Below, piece after piece: positions 1-6,085 of a stretch of 11,707 nt of DNA. Below the pieces are notes generated by a model that had not been told where the DNA came from, did not search any database, and was given only the letters and a program-made list of their open reading frames with translations. Every line of letters begins with the position of its first letter. Within the stretch, counting starts at the first letter, position 1. The translations under genes were made by a program, and so were the position numbers. Source of the stretch: Burkholderiales bacterium (GTDB lineage Bacteria; Pseudomonadota; Gammaproteobacteria; Burkholderiales; Burkholderiaceae_C); assembly GCA_025352345.1 (NCBI GenBank), contig JANXTP010000193.1:1-11707 (forward strand), given 5' to 3'.

Positions 1-87
1 CTTGGCTTCTTGTGCCAGAGACTCTGCCGGTCGCCTCTTGCCGAAGCGTGGCGGCCAAATGGGCTGGTGTTCAGGCCCTTTGCTTTG

Positions 88-121
88 GTGACTTTCATTT
101 GGGCCCGCAAATGAAAGTTAC
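88..121. repeat. Perfect 11-bp inverted repeat (14 bp with one G-U), hairpin
   Basis: ACTTTCATTTG (91-101) is followed by the six-base loop GGCCCG and the exact complement CAAATGAAAGT (108-118). Allowing one G-T wobble the stem extends to 14 bp (88-101 with 108-121). No T-run follows on the plus strand, so it is a poor intrinsic terminator for an upstream gene. Its AT-rich arms stand out from the GC-rich surroundings, which fits an extragenic palindromic repeat rather than gene remains. Confidence 0.75.
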
Positions 122-138
122 TCGGCAGCCGGGCCGAG
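121..138. repeat. Second short inverted repeat next to the 88-121 hairpin
   Basis: CTCGGC (121-126) and GCCGAG (133-138) form a perfect 6-bp stem around AGCCGG. It directly abuts the preceding hairpin and shares base 121 with it. The tandem arrangement resembles compound extragenic repeats. A 6-bp GC-rich palindrome can arise by chance in this DNA, so on its own it is weak. Confidence 0.45.
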
Positions 139-184
139 ACCTGGCGCGCTGCACCGCAAGGCAAACAAAGCCAAGGGGTCACGC

Positions 185-1267
185 ATGACCCAGAGCAAGC
201 ACCTGCTCGTGGTCGCAGCGGGAACAGGCGGTCACGTCATGCCCGGCCTCGCGGTGGCGAAGGAAATGCAGCAACGCGGCTGGACGATCAGCTGGCTGGG
301 CACCACCACCGGCATGGAAAACAAGCTGGTGCCACCGCAAGGTATTCCGCTCGACACCATCGCCTTCACCGGCGTGCGCGGCAAGGGCTGGTTGCACACG
401 TTGGCCGGTGGTTTCCGGTTGCTGGCGGCGTTCTGGACCTGTGCCGCCATCATCCGTCGCCGCCGCGCGCACGCCGTTCTCGGCATGGGTGGCTACCTGT
501 GCTTTCCGGCCGGCTTGATGGCCGCCTTGCTGCGCCGGCCGCTGATGCTGGTGAATGCCGATGCGGCGTTGCTGATGAGCAACCGCTCGCTGCTGCCGGT
601 GGCCGATCGTGTCGGCTTCGGTTTCGATGGGCCGGCGGCGCACGACACGCGGCGTGGTGTCGTCACCGGCAACCCGGTGCGCGCCGAGATCGAGGCGCTG
701 GCGGCACCGTCGACACGCTTCGCGGGCCGCAGCGGCCCTTTGCGGCTGTTGGTCGTCGGCGGCAGCCTCGGTGCGTCGGTGTTGAACCGATGTGTGCCGC
801 TGGCGCTGGCGCTGATGTCGCCCACGCAACGGCCACAGGTCACCCACCAGACCGGCGCGGCGCATGCAGCCACGGTGCAGGCCGACTACACGCAGGCTGC
901 CGTGCAGGCCGAGGTGCTGCCTTTCATCGACAACATGGCGCAACGCCTCGCCGATTGCGACGTGATCGTCTGCCGCGCGGGTGCGATCACCGTCAGCGAG
1001 CTGTGCGCCGCCGGTGTCGCCAGCGTGCTGGTACCGCTGGTGGTCAGCACCACTTCGCACCAGCGCGACAACGCACAGTGGCTGGCCTCGCACGGGGCGG
1101 CGCTGCAGTTACCGCAGAGCGAGCTGACGCCGCAGCATCTGGCCGACGTGCTGGCCGGGCTGACCCGCGAGTCGCTGCTCGCGATGGCGACGAAGGCGCG
1201 CACGCTGGCCCGGCCAAAGGCCGCATCGCGCGTCGCCGATGAATTGGAAGGGCTGGTGTTGACATGA
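185..1267 (+). CDS. murG: UDP-N-acetylglucosamine--lipid I GlcNAc transferase MurG
   Basis: MurG transfers GlcNAc from UDP-GlcNAc to lipid I on the inner face of the cytoplasmic membrane, giving lipid II. It is a two-domain GT-B glycosyltransferase, and 360 residues is normal length. The N-terminal glycine loop is AAGTGGHVMPG (residues 11-21), followed by GVRGKG (63-68) and VLGMGGY (98-104). The domain junction has TGNPVR (161-166). The C-terminal nucleotide-sugar domain starts with VVGGSLGA (190-197) and continues with PFIDNM (246-251) and CRAGAITVSELCAAG (263-277). The ATG is preceded by AAGGGG (173-178) six bases upstream. Odd point: where many MurG proteins have HEQN followed by an AGL-like segment, this one reads LVNADAALLMS (122-132). 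The first glycine of the N-terminal G-loop is also Ala (A12). The rest of the protein is intact, so I take it as a divergent but functional MurG. The stop codon lies in ATGA at 1264-1267. Confidence 0.95.
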   Translation: MTQSKHLLVVAAGTGGHVMPGLAVAKEMQQRGWTISWLGTTTGMENKLVPPQGIPLDTIAFTGVRGKGWLHTLAGGFRLLAAFWTCAAIIRRRRAHAVLGMGGYLCFPAGLMAALLRRPLMLVNADAALLMSNRSLLPVADRVGFGFDGPAAHDTRRGVVTGNPVRAEIEALAAPSTRFAGRSGPLRLLVVGGSLGASVLNRCVPLALALMSPTQRPQVTHQTGAAHAATVQADYTQAAVQAEVLPFIDNMAQRLADCDVIVCRAGAITVSELCAAGVASVLVPLVVSTTSHQRDNAQWLASHGAALQLPQSELTPQHLADVLAGLTRESLLAMATKARTLARPKAASRVADELEGLVLT

Positions 1268-1356
1268 GTGCCCCCACGTTTGTCGCTTCGCGACTGCACT
1301 GCCCCCCAGGGGGGCGCCGCCCTCCCTTGGGACGGCCCGGCGGGAGGTCGGCATGA
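1264..1356 (+). CDS. Candidate 30-codon mini-ORF bridging murG and murC
   Basis: An ATG at 1264 overlaps the murG TGA as ATGA, and the frame stays open for 30 codons to a TGA at 1354-1356 that overlaps the murC ATG, again as ATGA. GGAAGGG at 1246-1252 lies 11 bases upstream and could act as its ribosome-binding site. The peptide (beginning MSAPTFVASRLHC, then rich in Pro, Gly and Arg) resembles no family I know and is what translated GC-rich repeat DNA looks like. If translated, its role is probably to carry ribosomes from murG to murC rather than to make a functional protein. The double ATGA overlap is seen directly; translation is inference. Confidence 0.3.
   Translation: MSAPTFVASRLHCPPGGRRPPLGRPGGRSA
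1268..1352. repeat. GC-rich repeat-like insertion between murG and murC
   Basis: These 85 bases separate two genes that are usually packed tightly. They contain three palindromes in succession: GTCGC/GCGAC (1282-1286 and 1290-1294), CCCCCC-A-GGGGGG (1302-1314) and CCTCCC/GGGAGG (1321-1326 and 1342-1347). CATGA occurs on both sides (1263-1267 and 1352-1356), as expected if an original ATGA junction was duplicated on insertion. A related core, CTGCCCCC followed by AGGGG and then CGCCGCC, recurs at 7328-7348 in the ftsZ-lpxC gap. I recognise the general style as an intergenic repeat common in Burkholderiales genomes, but cannot name a family. Confidence 0.6.
1321..1347 (+). promoter_or_regulatory. 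Hairpin covering the murC Shine-Dalgarno
   Basis: CCTCCC (1321-1326) is exactly complementary to GGGAGG (1342-1347), which is the murC ribosome-binding site, five bases before the ATG at 1353. A small inner stem, GGG (1329-1331) with CCC (1336-1338), could stabilise the structure. In RNA this would hide the site unless a ribosome finishing the upstream mini-ORF melts it, so it could couple murC translation to murG. The complementarity is seen; the regulation is inferred. Confidence 0.4.
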
Positions 1357-2804
1357 AGCACGCCGTCAAGCACATCCACTTCGTGGGTATAGGTGGCGCC
1401 GGCATGAGCGGCATCGCCGAGATCCTGCACAACCTCGGGTACAGCGTGTCGGGCTCGGACAGCAGCGACAGCGCCACGTCGCGTCGATTGGCCAGCCTTG
1501 GCATCCGGGTCTCGGTCGGCCATGACGCATCGAACATCGACGGTGCCGAAGCGGTGGTCACCTCGACCGCGGTGAAGGCCGACAACCCTGAAGTGATCGC
1601 CGCGCGCGCCAAGCGGGTGCCGGTGGTGCCACGGGCGGTGATGCTGGCCGAGCTGATGCGGCTGAAGAAAGGCATCGCGATCGCCGGCACGCACGGCAAG
1701 ACCACCACCACCAGCCTGGTCACCAGCGTGCTGGCCGAGGCCGGGCTCGACCCGACCTTCGTGATCGGCGGGCGGCTCAACGCCGCCGGTGCTAATTCGC
1801 GGCTGGGCTCGGGCGACCACATCGTCGTCGAGGCCGACGAGTCGGATGCGTCGTTCCTCAACCTGCTGCCGGTGATGGCGGTGGTGACCAACATCGACGC
1901 CGACCACATGGACACCTACGGCCACGACCTGGGGCGCCTGAAGCAGGCCTTCGTCGAGTTCGTCCACCGGATGCCGTTCTACGGCGCGGCCATCGTCTGC
2001 TGCGACGACCCGGGTGTGCGCTCGGTCATGCCGATGCTGTCGCGGCCTGTCGTCACCTACGGCTTCGGTGTCGACGCAATGGTCCGTGCGGTCGATGTGC
2101 AGGCGCACGCCGGGCGGATGCACTTCACGGTGCAGCGGCGCAACGGTGTCGCGATGCCCGACCTCGATGTGACGCTGAACCTGCCGGGTGACCACAATGT
2201 GCTGAACGCGCTGGCCGCGATTGCGGTGGCCACCGAGCTGGAGCTGCCCGACGCGGCGATGGTGCAGGGGCTGGCCGAGTTCCGAGGCGTCGACCGGCGC
2301 TTCCAGCGCTACGGCGAGGTGCCGGCGGTTGCCGCGGACGGTACCCCAGGCAGCTTCACGCTGATCGACGACTACGGCCACCACCCGGTCGAGATGGCGG
2401 CCACGCTGGCCGCCGCGCGTGGCGCGTTCCCCGGGCGTCGGCTGGTGCTGGCTTTCCAGCCGCACCGCTACACCCGCACCCGCGACTGCTTCGAGGATTT
2501 CGTCAAGGTGATCGGCAGCGCCGACGCGGTGCTGCTGACCGAGGTCTATGCTGCGGGTGAGGCGCCGATCGTCGCCGCCGATGGCCGGGCGCTGGCGCGC
2601 GCGCTGCGGGTGGCAGGCAAGGTTGATCCGGTGTTCGTCGATGACATCGCGATGCTGCCGCAGGCCATCCTCGACCACGCCCGCGCTGGCGATGTGCTGG
2701 TCTCGATGGGCGCGGGCTCGATCGGTCAGGTGCCGGCGCTGGTGCTGGATCTGAGGGCTCGAACCGATGCAGTGGCCACCGCCACGGTGGAGATCACCCC
2801 ATGA
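1353..2804 (+). CDS. murC: UDP-N-acetylmuramate--L-alanine ligase MurC
   Basis: MurC is a cytoplasmic ATP-dependent ligase that adds L-Ala to UDP-MurNAc, the first amino acid of the stem peptide. All three Mur-ligase domains are present in 483 residues. The N-terminal Rossmann domain has HFVGIGGAGMSG (9-20). The central ATPase domain has the P-loop GTHGKTTTT (112-120), the acidic EADESD (160-165) and NIDADHMD (180-187), and then GDHNVLNALAA (279-289). The C-terminal domain has GVDRRFQ (312-318), DDYGHHP (339-345) and FQPHRYTRT (368-376). The YGHHP and FQPHRYTR motifs fit MurC rather than the recycling ligase Mpl encoded on the other strand. The ATG is supported by GGGAGG (1342-1347), five bases upstream and possibly paired in a hairpin. 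The TGA overlaps the ddl start as ATGA. Confidence 0.97.
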   Translation: MKHAVKHIHFVGIGGAGMSGIAEILHNLGYSVSGSDSSDSATSRRLASLGIRVSVGHDASNIDGAEAVVTSTAVKADNPEVIAARAKRVPVVPRAVMLAELMRLKKGIAIAGTHGKTTTTSLVTSVLAEAGLDPTFVIGGRLNAAGANSRLGSGDHIVVEADESDASFLNLLPVMAVVTNIDADHMDTYGHDLGRLKQAFVEFVHRMPFYGAAIVCCDDPGVRSVMPMLSRPVVTYGFGVDAMVRAVDVQAHAGRMHFTVQRRNGVAMPDLDVTLNLPGDHNVLNALAAIAVATELELPDAAMVQGLAEFRGVDRRFQRYGEVPAVAADGTPGSFTLIDDYGHHPVEMAATLAAARGAFPGRRLVLAFQPHRYTRTRDCFEDFVKVIGSADAVLLTEVYAAGEAPIVAADGRALARALRVAGKVDPVFVDDIAMLPQAILDHARAGDVLVSMGAGSIGQVPALVLDLRARTDAVATATVEITP

Positions 2805-3793
2805 GCGTCGATCCGAAAGCCCTGGGCAAGGTCGCGGTGCTCCTGGGTGGCACCTCGGCCGAGCGCGACATCTCGCTGATGTCCGGCGGTGGCGTGTTGG
2901 TGGCGTTGCAGTCGCTCGGCGTCGATGCGCAGGCCTTCGACCCGGCCGAGCGCGATCTGTCCGAGCTGAAGCGGCTCGGCATTGCCCGCTGCTTCATCTC
3001 GCTGCACGGCCGCCACGGCGAAGACGGCACGGTGCAAGGCGCGCTCGAACTGCTGGGCATTCCGTACACCGGCTCCGGCGTGATGGCGTCGGCGGTGGCG
3101 ATGGACAAGGTGATGACCAAGCGCATCTGGTTGGCAGAAGGACTGCCGACGCCGCGCCATGTCTGGCTGGCGCCGGGTGAACATCCTGCCGAACAGGTGC
3201 AAACGGTGCCGGCGCAACTCGGCTTGCCGCTGATCGTCAAGCCGCCACGCGAGGGTTCATCGATCGGCATCACCAAGGTGCATGCCGCCAATCAGATGCC
3301 AGACGCGGTGGCGCTGGCCGCCCGCTACGACGCCGACGTGCTGTGCGAGGAATTCATCACCGGTGAAGAAGTGACCTGCCCGGTGCTGGGTGAAGGCGCC
3401 GACGCGCATGCGCTGCCGGTGGTTCGGATCCGTGCCCCCGACGGCGCCTACGACTACCAGAACAAATACTTCACCGACGTCGTGCAGTACCTGTGCCCGA
3501 GCGGTCTGCCGCAAGCCGAGGAGCGCGAGATCCAGCGCCTGGCCGTGGCGTCGTACCGTGCACTCGGCTGCCGAGGCTGGGGCCGCACCGATCTGATGAT
3601 CCGCGCGACCGACCGCCAGCCCTTCCTGCTGGAGATGAACACCTCGCCCGGCATGACGACGCATTCGCTGGTGCCGATGTCGGCCCGTGCGATGGGCCTC
3701 GACTACCCGCAGCTCTGCCTGCTGATCGCCAGCCAGGCGCGGCTGGATGCGCAGCCTGCCGTGTCGCGAGCTGTTCCCACACCGGCTGCCTGA
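2801..3793 (+). CDS. ddl: D-alanine--D-alanine ligase (DdlB type)
   Basis: Ddl joins two D-Ala molecules with ATP in the cytoplasm. MurF then adds the dipeptide to the UDP-MurNAc tripeptide. It is an ATP-grasp enzyme of normal length (330 residues). The N-terminal substrate domain has GGTSAERDISLMSG (16-29) and SLHGRHGEDG (67-76). The ATP-binding region has VKPPREGSSIG (146-156). The omega-loop is YDYQNKY (217-223), ending in the Lys-Tyr pair seen in dipeptide-forming ligases; D-lactate ligases of VanA type differ here. The metal-binding end is EMNTSPGMTTHSLVP (278-292). The start lies in an ATGA overlap with murC, with GGAG (2789-2792) eight bases upstream, so it is probably translationally coupled. 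Position in the dcw cluster fits DdlB. The last roughly 15 residues are variable in the family. Confidence 0.96.
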   Translation: MSVDPKALGKVAVLLGGTSAERDISLMSGGGVLVALQSLGVDAQAFDPAERDLSELKRLGIARCFISLHGRHGEDGTVQGALELLGIPYTGSGVMASAVAMDKVMTKRIWLAEGLPTPRHVWLAPGEHPAEQVQTVPAQLGLPLIVKPPREGSSIGITKVHAANQMPDAVALAARYDADVLCEEFITGEEVTCPVLGEGADAHALPVVRIRAPDGAYDYQNKYFTDVVQYLCPSGLPQAEEREIQRLAVASYRALGCRGWGRTDLMIRATDRQPFLLEMNTSPGMTTHSLVPMSARAMGLDYPQLCLLIASQARLDAQPAVSRAVPTPAA

Positions 3794-3807
3794 CCGGACG
3801 CATCGCC

Positions 3808-4641
3808 ATGGCCAGCACCACCTTCATCCGTCCGCCCACCGCCTCACGCCCGTCGCGCGACGCGCTGCCAGCCGATGTGCGCTGGATGCGGCTGACCGCG
3901 AACGGCCTGTATGCGCTGGCGGCGCTGGTGTTCGCCGCGCTGGCAGTTCACTTGCTGACCCGCCAACCGGTGTTCGCGCTGCGCGCGATCCACATCGACG
4001 GCGACCTGACGCGCAACAGCGTGGCGACGATCCGTGTCAACGCGGTGCCGCAGCTGCGCGGCAACTTTTTCACCCTCGATCTCCAGGCCGCGCGCCGCGC
4101 CTTCGAGACAGTGCCCTGGGTGCGGCATGCGGTGGTGCAGCGCGTGTGGCCCAACCGCCTGGCGGTGCGGCTCGAAGAGCACCGGCCGGTCGCGCTGTGG
4201 CGTGAGGCGGACGACAACGGCACGGCCGAGCAGCTGGTCAATGCGCAGGGCGAGGTGTTCGAGGCCAATGTCGGGGATGTCGAAGGCGACAGCCTGCCCA
4301 CGCTCGAAGGGCCGGACGGCAGCTCTGCCGCGATGCTGGCGATGCTGACGCGCTTGCAGGCGGTGTTCGCACGACAAGGCAGCCACATCGACACGCTGCG
4401 GCTGTCAGGCCGCGCCTCCTGGGCGGCCGAGCTCGACACCGGCGCCACGGTCGAACTCGGACGGGGCAGCGATGACGAGGTGGTGGTGCGCGCCGATCGT
4501 TTCGTCGCCACGGTGACGCAGATGACGCAGCAGTTTCAGGCGCCGGTGGTTTATGCCGACCTGCGGCACCGCGACGGCTATGCCTTGCGACTGCGCGGCA
4601 TCACGACGGTGGCCGCCCCCGGCGCTGTGAACAGGAATTGA
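3808..4641 (+). CDS. ftsQ: Cell division protein FtsQ
   Basis: FtsQ is a bitopic inner-membrane divisome protein that links early cytoplasmic components with the FtsB/FtsL complex and later septal synthases. The 277-residue product has a short cytoplasmic N-terminus, one membrane segment at about residues 33-51 and a periplasmic part. That part begins with a POTRA-type domain (about 55-127, including LRAIHIDGDLTRNSV, RGNFFTLD and VPWVRHAVVQRVWPNRL), followed by the FtsQ beta domain (about 128-260). I chose the ATG at 3808 because it lies 14 bases after the ddl stop. The same frame runs open much further upstream, but only inside ddl, and the resulting Arg-rich translation is a shadow. The ribosome-binding site is poor (CGGACG, 3795-3800), so coupling to ddl termination is likely. 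The sequence is poorly conserved in this family; position and architecture carry the call. Confidence 0.94.
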   Translation: MASTTFIRPPTASRPSRDALPADVRWMRLTANGLYALAALVFAALAVHLLTRQPVFALRAIHIDGDLTRNSVATIRVNAVPQLRGNFFTLDLQAARRAFETVPWVRHAVVQRVWPNRLAVRLEEHRPVALWREADDNGTAEQLVNAQGEVFEANVGDVEGDSLPTLEGPDGSSAAMLAMLTRLQAVFARQGSHIDTLRLSGRASWAAELDTGATVELGRGSDDEVVVRADRFVATVTQMTQQFQAPVVYADLRHRDGYALRLRGITTVAAPGAVNRN

Positions 4642-4654
4642 GCGAGAGGAACGG

Positions 4655-5884
4655 ATGGCCAAGGAACTGAAAGATCTGGTGGTCGGTCTCGACATCGGCA
4701 CCGCGAAGGTGATGGTGGTCGTGGCCGAGATGCTGCCCGACGGCGAGTTGCGCGTGGCCGGTCTCGGCAGCGCGCCGGCGCACGGGCTCAAGCGTGGTGT
4801 GGTCGTCAACATCGACGCGACGGTGCAGAGCATTCAGCAGGCGCTGAAAGAGGCCGAGATGATGGCCGACTGCAAGATCACGCGGGTCTACACCGGCATC
4901 ACCGGCAGCCACATCCGCGGCCAGAACTCCACCGGCATGGTGATCGTGCGCGACAAGGAGGTGACCCCGGTCGATGTGGCACGCGTGGTCGAGACCGCCA
5001 AGGCCATCAACATCCCGAACGACCAGCGGCTGCTGCTGGTCGAACCGCAGGAATTCGTCATCGACGGCCACGAGGTCAAGGAGCCGATCGGCATGAGTGG
5101 CGGCCGGCTCGAAGTGAAGGTGCACATCGTCACCGGCGCGCAAAGCGCCGCCGAGAACATCATCAAGTGCGTGCGCCGCTGCGGCCTCGAGGTCGACATG
5201 CTGGTGCTCAACCCCAGCGCCAGCAGCCATGCGGTGCTGACCGAGGACGAGAAGGACCTGGGCGTGGCGCTGGTCGACATCGGCGCCGGCACCACCGATG
5301 TGGCGATCTTCACCGACGGCGCGATCCGCCACACGGCCGTGATCCCGATCGCCGGTGACTTGATCACCAGCGACATCGCGATGGCGCTGCGCACGCCGAC
5401 CAAGGACGCGGAAGAAATCAAGATCGAATACGGCGTTGCCAAGCAACTTCTGGCCGACCCGAGCGACCAGCTCGAAGTGCCGGGCCTGGGCGACCGGCCG
5501 CCGCGCATGCTGAGCCGGCAGGCGCTGGCCGGCGTGATCGAGCCGCGCATCGAGGAGATCTATTCGCTGGTGCACCAGGTGATCCGCGAGTCCGGCTACG
5601 AGGAGCTGCTGTCCTCGGGCATCGTGATCTGCGGCGGCGCGGCGGTGATGCCGGGCATGATCGAGCTCGGCGAGGACATCTTCCTGAAGCCGGTGCGCAA
5701 GGGCATCCCGCTGTACCACGGCGCGCTGCAGGACATGATGGCCAACACCCGCTCTGCCACCGTGATGGGCCTGCTCGAAGAAGGCCGGCTGGCCCGTTCG
5801 CGCGGCCTGCGCGCCGCGCAGCAGGCCGGCTCGGTGAAGACGGTTCTGGGCCGCGCCCGCGACTGGTTTCTCGGCAACTTCTGA
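4655..5884 (+). CDS. ftsA: Cell division protein FtsA
   Basis: FtsA is the actin-like ATPase that tethers FtsZ filaments to the inner membrane and recruits later divisome proteins. The 409-residue product shows phosphate-1 GLDIGTAKV (11-19), phosphate-2 VDIGAGTTDV (207-216) and the adenosine motif SGIVICGGAAVMPGM (321-335). The FtsA-specific 1C subdomain, in place of actin subdomain 1B, spans roughly residues 85-165. The C-terminus, VKTVLGRARDWFLGNF (394-409), is the conserved amphipathic helix used for membrane attachment. GAGAGGA (4644-4650) lies four bases before the ATG, 13 bases after the ftsQ stop. Where many relatives have a Pro-Leu-Ala-Ser-Ser stretch before LTEDEK, this one has NPSASS (186-191), a small variation of unknown consequence. 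Confidence 0.97.
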   Translation: MAKELKDLVVGLDIGTAKVMVVVAEMLPDGELRVAGLGSAPAHGLKRGVVVNIDATVQSIQQALKEAEMMADCKITRVYTGITGSHIRGQNSTGMVIVRDKEVTPVDVARVVETAKAINIPNDQRLLLVEPQEFVIDGHEVKEPIGMSGGRLEVKVHIVTGAQSAAENIIKCVRRCGLEVDMLVLNPSASSHAVLTEDEKDLGVALVDIGAGTTDVAIFTDGAIRHTAVIPIAGDLITSDIAMALRTPTKDAEEIKIEYGVAKQLLADPSDQLEVPGLGDRPPRMLSRQALAGVIEPRIEEIYSLVHQVIRESGYEELLSSGIVICGGAAVMPGMIELGEDIFLKPVRKGIPLYHGALQDMMANTRSATVMGLLEEGRLARSRGLRAAQQAGSVKTVLGRARDWFLGNF

Positions 5885-6085
5885 GTTGACCACCATGACC
5901 CTGAACACCGACCACAACATCCGCGCGGCGCCTTCTGGGCGCTCCCGCGCACCCCCTCGTTTCCTGAAAGCGAAGACTGCGGACGACGGCTTCGGCCCGG
6001 ATTACCGCAGCGAACAACGAAGACCTGGCTAGACCCGAAAAACTGAACCCCTCAACGGCAACTGCACACAGCACTGGAGAACAAC
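5885..6085 (+). other. ftsA-ftsZ spacer with a doubtful 45-codon ORF
   Basis: This 201-base gap is the longest between genes inside the dcw block. It holds an ATG at 5895 opening 45 codons to a TAG at 6030-6032. The peptide starts MTLNTDHNIR, then AAPSGRSRAPPRF, and is rich in Arg and Pro. The only upstream Shine-Dalgarno candidate is the weak GAG around the ftsA stop, and I recognise no family. FtsZ promoters often lie in or before such gaps, but I find no well-spaced -35/-10 pair. CGAAG (5971-5975) and CTTCG (5990-5994) could form a short stem. The ftsZ ribosome-binding site GGAGA is at 6076-6080. Confidence 0.4.

Larger units (their letters stand above)
1..184. other. Non-coding or unassigned segment upstream of murG
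   Basis: No recognisable gene is visible. In the dcw cluster ftsW normally lies immediately upstream of murG, but the translated frames here do not resemble the FtsW C-terminus. One plus-strand frame is open from base 3 and ends in a TGA at 186-188 that overlaps the murG ATG as ATGA. It could be the tail of an upstream gene, but its codons look unlike the neighbours (many CTT, ACT and AAA codons) and it runs through a hairpin, so I read it as chance. The segment contains two adjacent inverted repeats (88-121 and 121-138). The octamer CTTGGCTT at 1-8 recurs inverted as AAGCCAAG at 168-175, next to the murG ribosome-binding site AAGGGG (173-178). This looks like an intergenic repeat inserted between ftsW and murG, but the left edge of the window prevents confirmation. 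Confidence 0.5.

Noticed and set aside
1268..1525. GTG-started 85-codon frame covering the murC start
   Set aside because: It reads through the repeat and into murC out of frame, and its translation has no protein-like features.
1044..2678. Minus-strand open frame of 544 codons opposite murG and murC
   Set aside because: It lies opposite two confidently identified genes. Its translation is His-, Arg- and Gln-rich with no family motifs, as expected for the antisense of GC-rich coding DNA.
3493..3807. 105-codon N-terminal extension of ftsQ inside ddl
   Set aside because: The extension is an Arg/Pro-rich translation of ddl in another frame. The ATG at 3808 gives a normal FtsQ with a short N-terminus and one membrane segment.
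5886..5891. TTGACC as a -35 box for an ftsZ promoter
   Set aside because: No acceptable -10 lies 16-18 bases downstream. The nearest A/T-containing hexamer is more than 20 bases away and matches poorly.
4601..5920. Minus-strand open frame of 439 codons opposite ftsA
   Set aside because: It mirrors ftsA codon structure, is rich in Asp, His and Val, and shows no recognisable domain. FtsA on the plus strand has every expected motif.
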